Of a stretch of 22,715 nt of DNA, positions 4,068 to 12,076 are shown piece by piece. Numbering within the stretch: position 1 is the first letter of the stretch; every line of letters begins with the position of its first letter. The DNA lies in IMG/VR virus record IMGVR_UViG_3300044729_002026, positions 1 to 22,715 of that record. The stretch is one strand, 5' to 3'. The stretch is from a virus. Under the pieces are notes generated by a model. It saw only the letters and a list, made by a program, of their open reading frames with translations. It was not told where the DNA came from and searched no databases. Position numbers and translations under genes: made by a program.

Positions 4068-5528
4068 GTGAGCACAGCCGCCATCCTCCCGACGCTGAAC
4101 GCGCAGCAGCAGGCGTTCGCCCTGTGGCAGCACCAGTGGGCCAACACGGCGCGCCCGAATCAGATCCCTGAGCTCGTGTCGCCGCCCGGCTTCGTCGAGA
4201 TGGGCTACCTCGCCGGTCGCGGCTTCGGCAAGACCCGCGTCGGCGCCGAGTGGCTGGGCCGCGCCACATACCTTGACGGCGCCGGCTTCGACAGCGCGGT
4301 CATCGCGCCGACCTATCAGGACGTCAAGTTCACCTGCTTCGAGGGCGAGAGCGGGTTGCTGTCCGTCATCCCGCCCGAGCTGATCAAGGCGTACAACAAG
4401 TCGGATCTCGTCATCGAGATGTACAACGTCGCCGGCGGCGTGTCGTCGATCCGCGGCTTCACGGCTGAGAAGCCCGAGCGGCTGCGCGGCCCGCAGCATA
4501 CTCGCATTTGGGCGGATGAGCTGGCGGCGTGGATATACGACGACGTCTGGGACATGGCCATGATGGGCCTGCGCCTCGGCCAGCACCCGCAGGCGCTGTG
4601 GACGACCACGCCCAAGCCCAAGGAGCTGGTGCGCAAGCTCGTGGCCAAGAAGCCGGGGCGCGTGATCGTCACCGGCTCGACGTACGACAACAAGGCGAAC
4701 CTGCCCGACAGCTTCTTCGACCAGCTGGCGCAGTACGAGGGTACGACGCTGGGCCGTCAAGAGCTATACGGCGAGCTGATCGACCCGGAAGAGAGCGGCA
4801 TCGTCAAGCGCAGCCAGTTCAGGCTGTGGGCGCACGACAAGCCGCTGCCGCGCTTCGACCTCGTGGTCATGTCGCTCGACACGGCGTTCACCGAGAAGAC
4901 CATGGACAAACGCAGCGGCGACCCCGACCCGACGGCGTGCAGCGTGTGGGGTGTGTTCTTCCACGAGAAGCGCAACAACGTCATGCTGTTGGACTGCTGG
5001 GAGGAGCACCTCGGCCTGCCCGACCTGATCCGCAAGGTGAAGAAGGAGCTGAACGTCAGCTACGGCGACGACGACGACACGGCCGTGATCAAGCCGCTGT
5101 TCGGCTCAGCCAAGCCGTTGACGTCGGGGCGCAAGCCGGACATCCTGCTGATCGAGGACAAGGGCAGCGGCATCTCGCTGCGCCAGATGCTCGAGCGCGA
5201 GGGCATCGAGGCGTACGCCTACAACCCCGGCCGCGCCGACAAGTTGACCCGTCTGCACATCGTCTCGCCGATCTTCGCACGCAGGATGGTCTGGCTGCCC
5301 GAGAGCGCCAAGCACCCCGGCCAGCCGCGCAACTGGGTCGACCCGCTGCTGCACCAGCTGTGCAGCTACACCGGGCCCGGTAGCATCAAGCATGACGACT
5401 TCGTCGATAGCGTCTCCCAGTGCTTCAGGCTGATGATGGACAAACGCCTACTGGATGCGGTACAAGCCAAAAAAGACGAGCCGTCTGGGCCCCCGCCCAA
5501 ACCGGTTAGCAATCCGTACGCTGTCTAA
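4068..5528 (+). CDS. terL: Terminase large subunit (TerL), 486 aa
   Basis: The DNA-packaging motor: an N-terminal ATPase drives DNA into the head through the portal and a C-terminal RNase H-like nuclease cuts it. Visible motifs are Walker A GRGFGKTR (residues 50-57), Walker B RIWADE (146-151), the coupling motif TTTPKP (179-184), and nuclease acids D271 (SLDTAF), E363/D364 (LIEDKGSG) and D444/D447 (HDDFVDS). The full 486 residues match the normal family size. The start is GTG 4068, 43 bases after terS, with AGGGG only three bases away and inside a hairpin, so initiation may be restricted. The C-terminus is Pro-rich (EPSGPPPKP). The call is secure from motif order and neighbours. Confidence 0.96.
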   Translation: MSTAAILPTLNAQQQAFALWQHQWANTARPNQIPELVSPPGFVEMGYLAGRGFGKTRVGAEWLGRATYLDGAGFDSAVIAPTYQDVKFTCFEGESGLLSVIPPELIKAYNKSDLVIEMYNVAGGVSSIRGFTAEKPERLRGPQHTRIWADELAAWIYDDVWDMAMMGLRLGQHPQALWTTTPKPKELVRKLVAKKPGRVIVTGSTYDNKANLPDSFFDQLAQYEGTTLGRQELYGELIDPEESGIVKRSQFRLWAHDKPLPRFDLVVMSLDTAFTEKTMDKRSGDPDPTACSVWGVFFHEKRNNVMLLDCWEEHLGLPDLIRKVKKELNVSYGDDDDTAVIKPLFGSAKPLTSGRKPDILLIEDKGSGISLRQMLEREGIEAYAYNPGRADKLTRLHIVSPIFARRMVWLPESAKHPGQPRNWVDPLLHQLCSYTGPGSIKHDDFVDSVSQCFRLMMDKRLLDAVQAKKDEPSGPPPKPVSNPYAV

Positions 5529-5537
5529 GGAGCGGGC

Positions 5538-8120
5538 ATGGAAGACGATGACGATCTGCCCGAAACCGAAATGGTTGATCTGGGCGAGGCCGACGAGGAG
5601 GACGTGATCGACACGCCCGACGGCGGCGCCATCGTCCGACTGGACGACGGTGACGACCTCGCCCCGCGCTCCGACGACTTCCTCGCCAACTTGGCCGAGG
5701 AGATGCCCGAGAGCGAGCTTCAGTCGCTGGCGCAGACGTACCTCGACCTGATCAGCAAAGACAAGGAAGCGCGCAAGAAGCGCGACGAGCAGTACGAAGA
5801 GGGCCTGCGCCGCACCGGTCTGGGCGACGACGCGCCCGGCGGCGCGCTGTTCAATGGTGCCACTAAGGTGGTGCATCCGATGCTCACCGAGGCCTGCGTC
5901 GACTTCGCCTCGCGCGCCATCAAAGAGCTGTTCCCGCCGCAGGGCCCCGTCAAAGACTTCATCCCCGGCGAGCCGGACGGCGAGAAAGTCAAGAAGGCCA
6001 AGCGCAAGACCCAGTTCATGAACTGGCAGTTGACCGTGCAGTCCAGCGAGTTCCGCGCCGAGCTGGAGCAGCTGCTCACTCAGGTGCCGCTGGGCGGCGC
6101 GCAGTACATGAAGGTGACGTGGAACGAGGCGCGCAACCGCCCCGACTTCCTGTTCGTCGCCATCGACGATCTGCACCTGCCGTTTGCCGCGACGAACTTC
6201 TACACGGCGCAGCGCAAGACGCACGTGCAGTACCTGACGGCCGTGGACTACCAGCGCCGCGTCAAGAGCGGCATGTACCGCGACGTTGACCTCGGGCCGG
6301 TCAGCATGGAGCCCGACTACAGCGTCGCCGAGAAAGCCAACAACAAGATCGAGGGCCGCGAAGAGACTTCCTACAACGAAGACGGGCTGCGCACGATCTT
6401 CGAGGTGTACACCATCGCTGCCATTGAGGGCGATGAGGCGCTGCCGTACATCATCAGCATCGACAAGCCGAGCGGCAAGGTGCTGAGCATCTACCGCAAC
6501 TGGGACGAACTGGACGAGGCGCAGGAAGAGCTGCAGTGGTTCGTCGAGTTCCCGTTCGTGCCGTGGCGCGGCGCGTACCCCATCGGCCTGCCGCACATGG
6601 TCGGCGGTCTGGCGGCCGCATCGACGGGCGCCCTGCGTGCGCTGCTCGACAGCGCGCACATCAGCAACAGCCAGACGATGCTCAAGCTTAAGGGCGGCAG
6701 CAAGGGCGGGCAGAGCCTCGAGATCCAGCCGACGCAGGTGATGGAGATCGAGGGCGGCATGGCTGCGGACGACATCCGCAAGCTGATCATGCCGCTGCCG
6801 TACAACCCACCGTCCGCGGTTCTGTTCCAGTTGCTTGGCTTCCTAATCGACGCGGGCAAGGGCGTCATCCGCACGACCATCGACGATGTGGCCGACGGCA
6901 ACCCGAACGCGCCGGTCGGCACGACGCTCGCCAAGATCGAGCAGGGCATGGTGGTGTTCAGCGCCATCCACGCGCGCCTGCACAACGCCATGGCCAAGCT
7001 GCTGGGCATCCTGCACCGCCTCAACGCCATGTACCTCGACGACGAGGACACGGATGCCGAGATGGGCGAAGAGCTGGCCACGCGCGCCGACTTCGAAGGC
7101 CCGCTCGACGTGGTGCCGGTTAGCGACCCGAACATCTTCAGCGAGGCGCAGCGCTTTGCGCAGGTGCAGGCGGTGGCGCAGCGCGCGGCGCAGATGCCGC
7201 AGCTGTACAACCAGCGCAAGGTCGAGGAGCGCATCCTTGAGACGCTCAAGATCCCCAACGCCAAGGAACTGCTCAACCCGGCGATGGAGCCGAGGGAGCA
7301 GAACGCGGTCAACGAGAACGTGGCGGCGACCATGGGCCGCGCGATTGTCGCCTTCCCCGAGCAGGACCACATCGCCCACCTCAAGACGCACCTCGCCTAC
7401 CTGATGTCGCCGGCGCTGGGCATGAGCCCGCTCATTGCGCCGGCCTTCATTCCGGCCATCCTGAACCATATCAAGGAGCACATCGCGATGTGGTACGCCG
7501 CGAGCGTGTTCGACCTCGGCACCGAGGCAACGGGCGGCGTGGATCTGGGCGACCTGCTCAAGCAGCTGAAGACCCCCGACGACAAGCGCGCCTTCGACGG
7601 CATGCTGGCCGAGGCCTCGCAGACTGTGGCACAGACGGCGGGCAGCGTGTTCGCGTCGCTGCCGCCCGTCATCCAGCAGGCGCAGCAGGTCATGCAGTCG
7701 TTCGCGCCGCAGCCGCCCGTCGACCCGAGCGTGCAGCTGGCTCAGGCGCAGCTGCAGGCGCAGGCCCAGCGTGACGCGCAGCGTGCGCAGATTGACGCCC
7801 AGCGCCTGCAGCTTACGGCCGCGCAGACCCAGCAGAAGGCGCAGATCGATGCAGCCAAGCTGCAGCAGGGCGCCGCCGCCGACCAGCAGCGCACCCAGCT
7901 CGACGTGGCGCAGATGCAGCTTGACGCGCAGCAGGAGCAGGCGCGGATTGCGCTGGCGCAGCAGGTCGAGCAGCAGGAGACAGAGCGCAAGCTGGCTGAG
8001 ATGCAGGTGCGTCAGGCGATGAACACGCAGGACAACCTGACGGCCATGGAGCTGGCGCAACTCGAAGTCGAGACGGGCGAGCGCTTCAGCGTCAGCACCG
8101 GCACCGGCATCAACCCGTAA
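5538..8120 (+). CDS. Portal protein, 860 aa
   Basis: Begins 9 bases after the terL stop with AGGAG before ATG 5538. The portal forms the ring at one capsid vertex through which DNA enters and leaves. The N-terminus (about 1-60) is very acidic. A portal-like segment follows (near residue 106, NGATKVVHPMLTEACVDFAS, then the IKELFPPQGPV region), with a long mixed alpha/beta body to about 640. The C-terminus (about 727-835) is Gln/Ala-rich with strong heptad character, like the coiled-coil barrel of P22-type portals. At 860 residues it is large, as in some podoviruses. Assignment rests on position after terL, size and these features. A portal with a fused extension is possible. Confidence 0.85.
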   Translation: MEDDDDLPETEMVDLGEADEEDVIDTPDGGAIVRLDDGDDLAPRSDDFLANLAEEMPESELQSLAQTYLDLISKDKEARKKRDEQYEEGLRRTGLGDDAPGGALFNGATKVVHPMLTEACVDFASRAIKELFPPQGPVKDFIPGEPDGEKVKKAKRKTQFMNWQLTVQSSEFRAELEQLLTQVPLGGAQYMKVTWNEARNRPDFLFVAIDDLHLPFAATNFYTAQRKTHVQYLTAVDYQRRVKSGMYRDVDLGPVSMEPDYSVAEKANNKIEGREETSYNEDGLRTIFEVYTIAAIEGDEALPYIISIDKPSGKVLSIYRNWDELDEAQEELQWFVEFPFVPWRGAYPIGLPHMVGGLAAASTGALRALLDSAHISNSQTMLKLKGGSKGGQSLEIQPTQVMEIEGGMAADDIRKLIMPLPYNPPSAVLFQLLGFLIDAGKGVIRTTIDDVADGNPNAPVGTTLAKIEQGMVVFSAIHARLHNAMAKLLGILHRLNAMYLDDEDTDAEMGEELATRADFEGPLDVVPVSDPNIFSEAQRFAQVQAVAQRAAQMPQLYNQRKVEERILETLKIPNAKELLNPAMEPREQNAVNENVAATMGRAIVAFPEQDHIAHLKTHLAYLMSPALGMSPLIAPAFIPAILNHIKEHIAMWYAASVFDLGTEATGGVDLGDLLKQLKTPDDKRAFDGMLAEASQTVAQTAGSVFASLPPVIQQAQQVMQSFAPQPPVDPSVQLAQAQLQAQAQRDAQRAQIDAQRLQLTAAQTQQKAQIDAAKLQQGAAADQQRTQLDVAQMQLDAQQEQARIALAQQVEQQETERKLAEMQVRQAMNTQDNLTAMELAQLEVETGERFSVSTGTGINP

Positions 8121-8131
8121 GGAGAGTGACG

Positions 8132-8272
8132 ATGAAGAGTGACACCAAGGGTAAGCCGGTCAGCGGCGACGCCATCCCGATGCACAAGCGTCTGGCGATG
8201 GGCGAAGCTGTTGAGACCGGCGCTGGCAAGGGCGCACTGGGCGGCAAGAACTCGCCGAAGACGCCTGCATGA
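8132..8272 (+). CDS. Small Gly/Lys-rich hypothetical protein, 46 aa
   Basis: ATG 8132 follows the portal stop by 11 bases, with GGAG 7 bases upstream. The frame of 46 codons gives a Gly/Lys/Ala-rich, probably disordered protein (MKSDTKGKPVSGDAIPMHKR; ends GGKNSPKTPA). Its TGA stop overlaps the next start (ATGA), so the two are likely coupled. The good ribosome site and tight packing support expression. Short proteins of this kind are common after phage portal genes, but I know no function. Confidence 0.7.
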   Translation: MKSDTKGKPVSGDAIPMHKRLAMGEAVETGAGKGALGGKNSPKTPA

Positions 8273-8463
8273 GAATTGAGGTTCTGCTGCAGCGTCTGGA
8301 GCAATCGCAGGCCGATTTGGCACGCGATGCGCTGGAGCAGCCTCAAGGCCGCGACACGTTCGAGTACGGGCGTGTCGTCGGCATTTACGCTGGTCTTGAG
8401 CTTGCCAAGACTGTGTTGCTAGACACGGTCGCGGAGAAAGAGCGAAAAGACTTTAATCTATAA
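8269..8463 (+). CDS. Hypothetical helical protein, 64 aa
   Basis: Starts at ATG 8269, overlapping the previous stop by four bases. No clear ribosome site is present, so translation probably depends on coupling. The protein (MRIEVLLQRLEQSQADLARD...) forms two amphipathic helices around a short turn (EQPQGRDTFEYGR, about 23-35), ending in a charged tail (EKERKDFNL). It could be a small assembly or adaptor protein. The family is not recognised. Confidence 0.75.
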   Translation: MRIEVLLQRLEQSQADLARDALEQPQGRDTFEYGRVVGIYAGLELAKTVLLDTVAEKERKDFNL

Positions 8464-8485
8464 CCACTTGAGCGGAGGAGCACCC

Positions 8486-8914
8486 GTGCAAGACTACGTG
8501 ATGAACAAAGTGCAGTTTGAATATTCCGGCATCGACGAGGCATTCCCGCCTATCGACCCCGGCGTGAAGCCCTTCGGCAGCCGCGTGCTGTGCCAGATCC
8601 GTCTGGCCAAGAAGAAGACGAAGGGTGGCATCATCCTGACTGGCGACACCAAGGACACCGAGATCTGGAACACGCAGGTGGCCCGCGTTGTAGCCGTCGG
8701 AGATCTGGCATTCAAAAACCGGAACACACAAGAGCCTTGGCCAGAGGGCTCGTGGGCTACGCCGGGGGACTTCGTCCGCGTCCCCAAGTACGGCGGTGAC
8801 AAGTGGACGGTCAAAATCGACGATGATCAGGAAGTGATCTTCGTCATTCTCAACGATCTGGATCTGATCGGCGTAGTCACTGGCGACCCGCTCGCCATGA
8901 AGGCGTTCGTCTGA
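8486..8914 (+). CDS. GroES-like co-chaperonin, 142 aa
   Basis: The start is taken as GTG 8486 because GGAGGAG lies 5 bases upstream; the upstream in-frame TTG 8468 would put that site inside the gene. GroES-type proteins cap the GroEL cage in which capsid proteins fold; phage T4 gp31 is the known case. Residues 28-38 (KPFGSRVLCQI) match the GroES entry strand. Residues 45-54 (TKGGIILTGD) match the mobile loop, with I49-I50-L51 as the tripeptide that docks on GroEL. ARVVAVGD (66-73) and GDFVRVPKYGG (94-104) match later conserved strands. It is longer than the 95-100 residues of bacterial GroES because of an N-terminal extension and an insert at about 75-92. Placement between portal and scaffold supports a role in head assembly. 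Confidence 0.85.
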   Translation: MQDYVMNKVQFEYSGIDEAFPPIDPGVKPFGSRVLCQIRLAKKKTKGGIILTGDTKDTEIWNTQVARVVAVGDLAFKNRNTQEPWPEGSWATPGDFVRVPKYGGDKWTVKIDDDQEVIFVILNDLDLIGVVTGDPLAMKAFV

Positions 8915-8939
8915 TCCATAAGGCTGAAAGGAGCCGATC

Positions 8940-9875
8940 ATGGCTGATGTACTAAGCGAGAAGGACGACGAAGAGATCGTCGTGGTAGAGACGGAGGACG
9001 AGAACTTCCCCGTTGCAAAAGAGGAAGAGCCCGCCGAGGACGATGATGACGGCGAGGACGAGTCCCGCATGGGCATGTCCGAAGACGACTCAGAGGACGA
9101 GATTGTCGACCGGACAAAGAAGAACCGCGACAGCCGCGTCAAGCGCCGCCAGCTGCAGAAAGTCGCCAAGGAGCGCGCCGAGCGCGAGTTGGCTTACCTG
9201 CGCCAGCAGAACGCTGAACTGATGCGGCGCATGTCGGCCGTCGAGGGAAACACGCTGACCCAGAACGCCGCCGGCGTGCAGCAGCATTTGCAGCAGGCAC
9301 TGGCCGAGGCCCGGCAGGCTGAGCAGATTATGGCCCGCGCGATTGAGGCCGGCAACGGCGAGGACGCCGCAACGGCGCTCCGCATCCGCGACGAGGCCAA
9401 GGAGCGCGCCGCGCAGCTTTCCGCGTACAAGGATCGTTTCGAGGCTGCCGCCAAGGAGGCGACCGCACCGCGCGCTGACCCGCGCGTGACGAACTACGCG
9501 CAGCAGTGGCTGTCAGCCAACGAGTGGTACGACCCAGCGGGCCGCGACGAGGACAGCGCCGTCACCAAAGCGATTGACAACGCTTTGGCCCGCGAGGGCT
9601 GGGATCCGGCGTCTGCTGAGTATTGGCACGAGCTGACGCGCCGCGTGGCCAACCGCATTGGTGATGGGGACGACGCGCCCGCCCGCAACGCCAAGCGCAA
9701 GGCTCCGCCGACCGGCAGCGGCCGCGAATACGCGCCGCCAAGCACCAAGAACGAAGTGGTAGTGACACCTGAGCGTAAACAGGCTATGGTAGAGGCTGGC
9801 GTTTGGGACGATCCTGTCGCTCGCAAGCGCTACCTGAAGGCGTATCAGGACTACGACCGCAACACAGCTCGCTAA
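8940..9875 (+). CDS. Putative capsid scaffolding protein, 311 aa
   Basis: ATG 8940 with AAGGAG 6 bases upstream. The N-terminus (1-60) is intensely acidic (runs of D and E). Residues about 60-165 are charged and helical with coiled-coil character. The C-terminal half contains WLSANEWYDPAGRDE (about 188-202) and a basic region (NAKRKAPP), ending with YLKAYQDYDRN. Acidic, coiled-coil proteins placed between portal and major capsid genes are typically scaffolds that guide capsid shell assembly and then leave. No protease gene or cleavage site is evident. Other options are a head-interior protein or an assembly factor. Confidence 0.65.
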   Translation: MADVLSEKDDEEIVVVETEDENFPVAKEEEPAEDDDDGEDESRMGMSEDDSEDEIVDRTKKNRDSRVKRRQLQKVAKERAERELAYLRQQNAELMRRMSAVEGNTLTQNAAGVQQHLQQALAEARQAEQIMARAIEAGNGEDAATALRIRDEAKERAAQLSAYKDRFEAAAKEATAPRADPRVTNYAQQWLSANEWYDPAGRDEDSAVTKAIDNALAREGWDPASAEYWHELTRRVANRIGDGDDAPARNAKRKAPPTGSGREYAPPSTKNEVVVTPERKQAMVEAGVWDDPVARKRYLKAYQDYDRNTAR

Positions 9876-9889
9876 AAAGGAGAGAGCTA

Positions 9890-10432
9890 ATGTCTGAAGA
9901 CCGTATGGATGATCGCCTTAAAAAAGAACTGGGTGTTAGTCGGCAACCCCGTGAGACGCAGGATCGGCGCACGACGCAGAACCGCGAAATCTCGGAAGAT
10001 GACCGGCTCGCGATGTTCCGAATGCAGTTGTATAACGATGCTCTACCCAACATTCCAGATATCCCCGGGTATCATGTGTGCTGGCTGACGACGACGAACA
10101 ATGGTGACACGATCCAACACCGCCTGCGTCTGGGCTACGAACTCATTCGTGCCGAGGACGTTCCGGGAATGGAACTGGTTACCATGAAGACCGGCGAATA
10201 CGCCGGCTGCGTTGCCGTCAAGGAAATGATCGCGGCTAAGCTGCCCTTGTCCCTGTACTACAGGTACATGCAGGAAGCTCACCACGACGCACCCATGCGG
10301 GAGGAGAACAAGCTCGAGGAAACCGCGCAGATGATGCGCGAGCAAGCCGAGCGTTCTGGCGGTCGTCTCGTTGAAGAGGACGACGTGCGGGGAGGGTATG
10401 GTTCAAACCCGGCAAAGGGCATTTTTGCCTGA
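9890..10432 (+). CDS. Hypothetical head-region protein, 180 aa
   Basis: ATG 9890 with AAGGAGAG upstream, 14 bases after the scaffold candidate. The N-terminal 50 residues are highly charged (MSEDRMDDRLKKELGVSRQP). The middle (about 55-110) looks beta-rich (GYHVCWLTTTNNGDTIQHRL, then GYELIRAEDV). The C-terminal part is helical and Glu-rich (EENKLEETAQMMREQAERSG), then a Gly-rich tail. It lies between scaffold and capsid genes, so it is probably expressed with them and may be a minor head component or assembly factor. I do not recognise it. Confidence 0.8.
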   Translation: MSEDRMDDRLKKELGVSRQPRETQDRRTTQNREISEDDRLAMFRMQLYNDALPNIPDIPGYHVCWLTTTNNGDTIQHRLRLGYELIRAEDVPGMELVTMKTGEYAGCVAVKEMIAAKLPLSLYYRYMQEAHHDAPMREENKLEETAQMMREQAERSGGRLVEEDDVRGGYGSNPAKGIFA

Positions 10433-10467
10433 TGCCTATCGAAACCCTTTCGTGAGGAAATAAGCTC

Positions 10468-11043
10468 ATGTCTATGACGGTAAACGCACCGTTCGGACTG
10501 CGCCCCGCGTACTCGCCCAGTGGTGTGATTCGTCCCACCGCCTTCACGTGTGCGTCGGGCTATGCCCAGAACATCTTCCAGAACCAGCCGGTTCGCATCG
10601 CCCCCAGCACTGGCGGCGGTGAAACTGAAGGCACCCTTGTGGCGGCCGCCGTTGGCGCTGCTTTCATCGGCACCTTTCAGGGCGTGGAGTTCACCGACAG
10701 CGACGGTCGCCGCCGCGTGTCGAACAAGTGGACTGCATCGCAGGTTGGCACCGATGTCGTGGCCTACGCCACGCTCGATCCGACCATTGTCTACGAAGTG
10801 CAGAGCGATGCCGCTCTGACCGTCGCGGACATCGGCAAGCAGTACAACCTGACTGCCATCTCCGGCAACACCACCACTGGCCTGTCCACGCAGGCTCTGG
10901 GTGTGTCGACCGCCGCCGCCAACGCCTCGGTTCGTCTGATCGGCATCACGCCCGGCCCAGACAACGCCTTCGGCGACACCTATGTCATCGCGCAGGTTCA
11001 GATCAGCGAACACCAGTTCGTTGCTGACGTCGCTGCTATCTAA
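10468..11043 (+). CDS. Putative head decoration / capsid-associated protein, 191 aa
   Basis: ATG 10468 with GAGGA 9 bases upstream. The protein is Ala/Thr/Gly-rich with alternating beta strands, almost no Lys, and a characteristic entry (APFGLRPAYSPSGVIRPTAF, about residues 7-26). Proteins of this size and composition directly before the major capsid gene are often decoration or cement proteins that bind the outside of the shell. Its stop is 14 bases before the capsid gene, which has a strong ribosome site. A role in the capsid is inferred from position and composition; the exact family is not clear. Confidence 0.65.
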   Translation: MSMTVNAPFGLRPAYSPSGVIRPTAFTCASGYAQNIFQNQPVRIAPSTGGGETEGTLVAAAVGAAFIGTFQGVEFTDSDGRRRVSNKWTASQVGTDVVAYATLDPTIVYEVQSDAALTVADIGKQYNLTAISGNTTTGLSTQALGVSTAAANASVRLIGITPGPDNAFGDTYVIAQVQISEHQFVADVAAI

Positions 11044-11057
11044 GGAGGGCTTGAACT

Positions 11058-11972
11058 ATGGCTATGCCGATGCGTTCAACCGACTTTCGTTCAATCGTCG
11101 AACCGATTCTGAACGAAGAGTTTAATGGTATCTACGATCAGCGCGCTGACGAGTGGTCGCAGGTCTTCAAGGAGTTCAAGGGCATCCCCCGGAACTACCA
11201 TGAAGAGCCGGTGCTCTACGGCTTCGGCGCCGCACCGGAACTGCCCGATGGCATGCCGGTGACCTACCAGTCGGGCGGCGTGCTGTTCATTCAGCGCTAC
11301 GTCTATCGCGTCTACGGTCTGGCGTTTGCCCTGACCAAGGTGCTGGTGGAAGACGGTGACCACATCCGTATCGGTCAGACCTATGCGCGTCACCTCGCGC
11401 AGTCGCTGATCGAGACGAAGGAAACCCTCGGTGCCAACGTCCTGAACCGCGCCTTCAACGCTGCCTACCCGGGCGGCGACGGCAAGGAACTGGTCGCCAC
11501 CGATCACCCGATTGCGAACGGCACGTTCAGCAACAAGCTCAACGTGGCTGCGGCTCTGTCGCAGACCTCGCTCGAGCAGCTGCTGATCCAGATCCGCAAC
11601 GCTGTTGACAACAACGGCAAGCGTATCCGCCTGACGCCGAAGAAGATCGTGACCGGCCCGTCGAACGTCTTCCAAGCCGAAGTGCTGCTGAAGAGCGTCC
11701 TGCGTGCAGGCACTGCCGACAATGATATCAACCCAGTCAAAAGTCTCGGGTTGCTCACTGAAGGTCAGGCCAACCTGTCGCGTATCACCTCCAACACGGC
11801 CTTCTGGGTCGAGACCGACGCGCCGGAAGGCCTCAAGCTCGCGATGCGTCGCGGCCTCGAGAAGTCGATGGAAGGTGACTTCGAGACGGACAGCATGCGT
11901 TATAAGGCAACCGAGCGCTACGCGTTTGGTTGGACTGACCCGCGCGGTGTCTTCGGAACTCCGGGTATCTGA
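11058..11972 (+). CDS. Major capsid protein, 304 aa (HK97-fold, Mu gpT-like)
   Basis: ATG 11058 with the very strong AGGAGGG 8 bases upstream, as expected for the most abundant virion protein. The protein builds the icosahedral shell. Its layout fits the HK97 fold of the Mu gpT-like branch: an N-terminal arm and helix (RSIVEPILNEEFNGIYDQRA), an E-loop-like region (PVTYQSGGVLFIQRYVYRVY), a long spine helix (about 108-135, IRIGQTYARHLAQSLIETKE), a peripheral domain (TSLEQLLIQIRNAVDNNGKR) and a C-terminal part ending FGWTDPRGVFGTPGI. No obvious N-terminal delta domain is seen, in agreement with a separate scaffold gene. A terminator follows immediately. Confidence 0.9.
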   Translation: MAMPMRSTDFRSIVEPILNEEFNGIYDQRADEWSQVFKEFKGIPRNYHEEPVLYGFGAAPELPDGMPVTYQSGGVLFIQRYVYRVYGLAFALTKVLVEDGDHIRIGQTYARHLAQSLIETKETLGANVLNRAFNAAYPGGDGKELVATDHPIANGTFSNKLNVAAALSQTSLEQLLIQIRNAVDNNGKRIRLTPKKIVTGPSNVFQAEVLLKSVLRAGTADNDINPVKSLGLLTEGQANLSRITSNTAFWVETDAPEGLKLAMRRGLEKSMEGDFETDSMRYKATERYAFGWTDPRGVFGTPGI

Positions 11973-11983
11973 CGCAAAGCACT

Positions 11984-12035
11984 GAAAAGCCTAGCTTTTC
12001 AACCCCCGGCGCGAAAGCGTCGGGGGTTTTTCTTT
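11984..12035 (+). terminator. Strong intrinsic terminator after the capsid gene, with preceding hairpin
   Basis: A 10-pair stem (12003-12012 with 12017-12026, one G-U pair) closed by a GAAA tetraloop is followed by TTTTTCTTT (12027-12035), a textbook intrinsic terminator. Just before it, 11984-12000 forms a second perfect hairpin (GAAAAGC-CTA-GCTTTTC). Together they should end most transcripts of the head operon and protect their 3' ends. Confidence 0.93.
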
Positions 12036-12041
12036 GCGCGC

Positions 12042-12070
12042 TTGACAGCTTAAGGGTGTTTTGCTACTAG
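12042..12070 (+). promoter_or_regulatory. Early-type promoter of the endonuclease gene
   Basis: TTGACA (12042-12047), 17-base gap, TACTAG (12065-12070). The start codon is only six bases past the -10, so the transcript should begin at or next to the ATG. The -35 context GCGCTTGACAGC and the bases CTAGTC-ACACA resemble the leftward early cassettes, but the palindromes are missing. Confidence 0.75.
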
Positions 12071-12076
12071 TCACAC

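Noticed and set aside
3127-4269. Leftward 380-codon frame opposite the terminase genes
   Set aside because: Antisense shadow of terS, terL and the 99-residue gene. Ser/Arg/Ala-rich without motifs; overlaps three well-supported genes.
5448-6659. Leftward 403-codon frame opposite the portal gene
   Set aside because: Antisense shadow. Long open frames opposite GC-rich genes are expected; no ribosome site or family motif.
6843-8060. Leftward 405-codon frame rich in Leu/Arg/His
   Set aside because: Its leucine runs are the reverse reading of the Gln/Ala-rich portal C-terminus. Not a gene.
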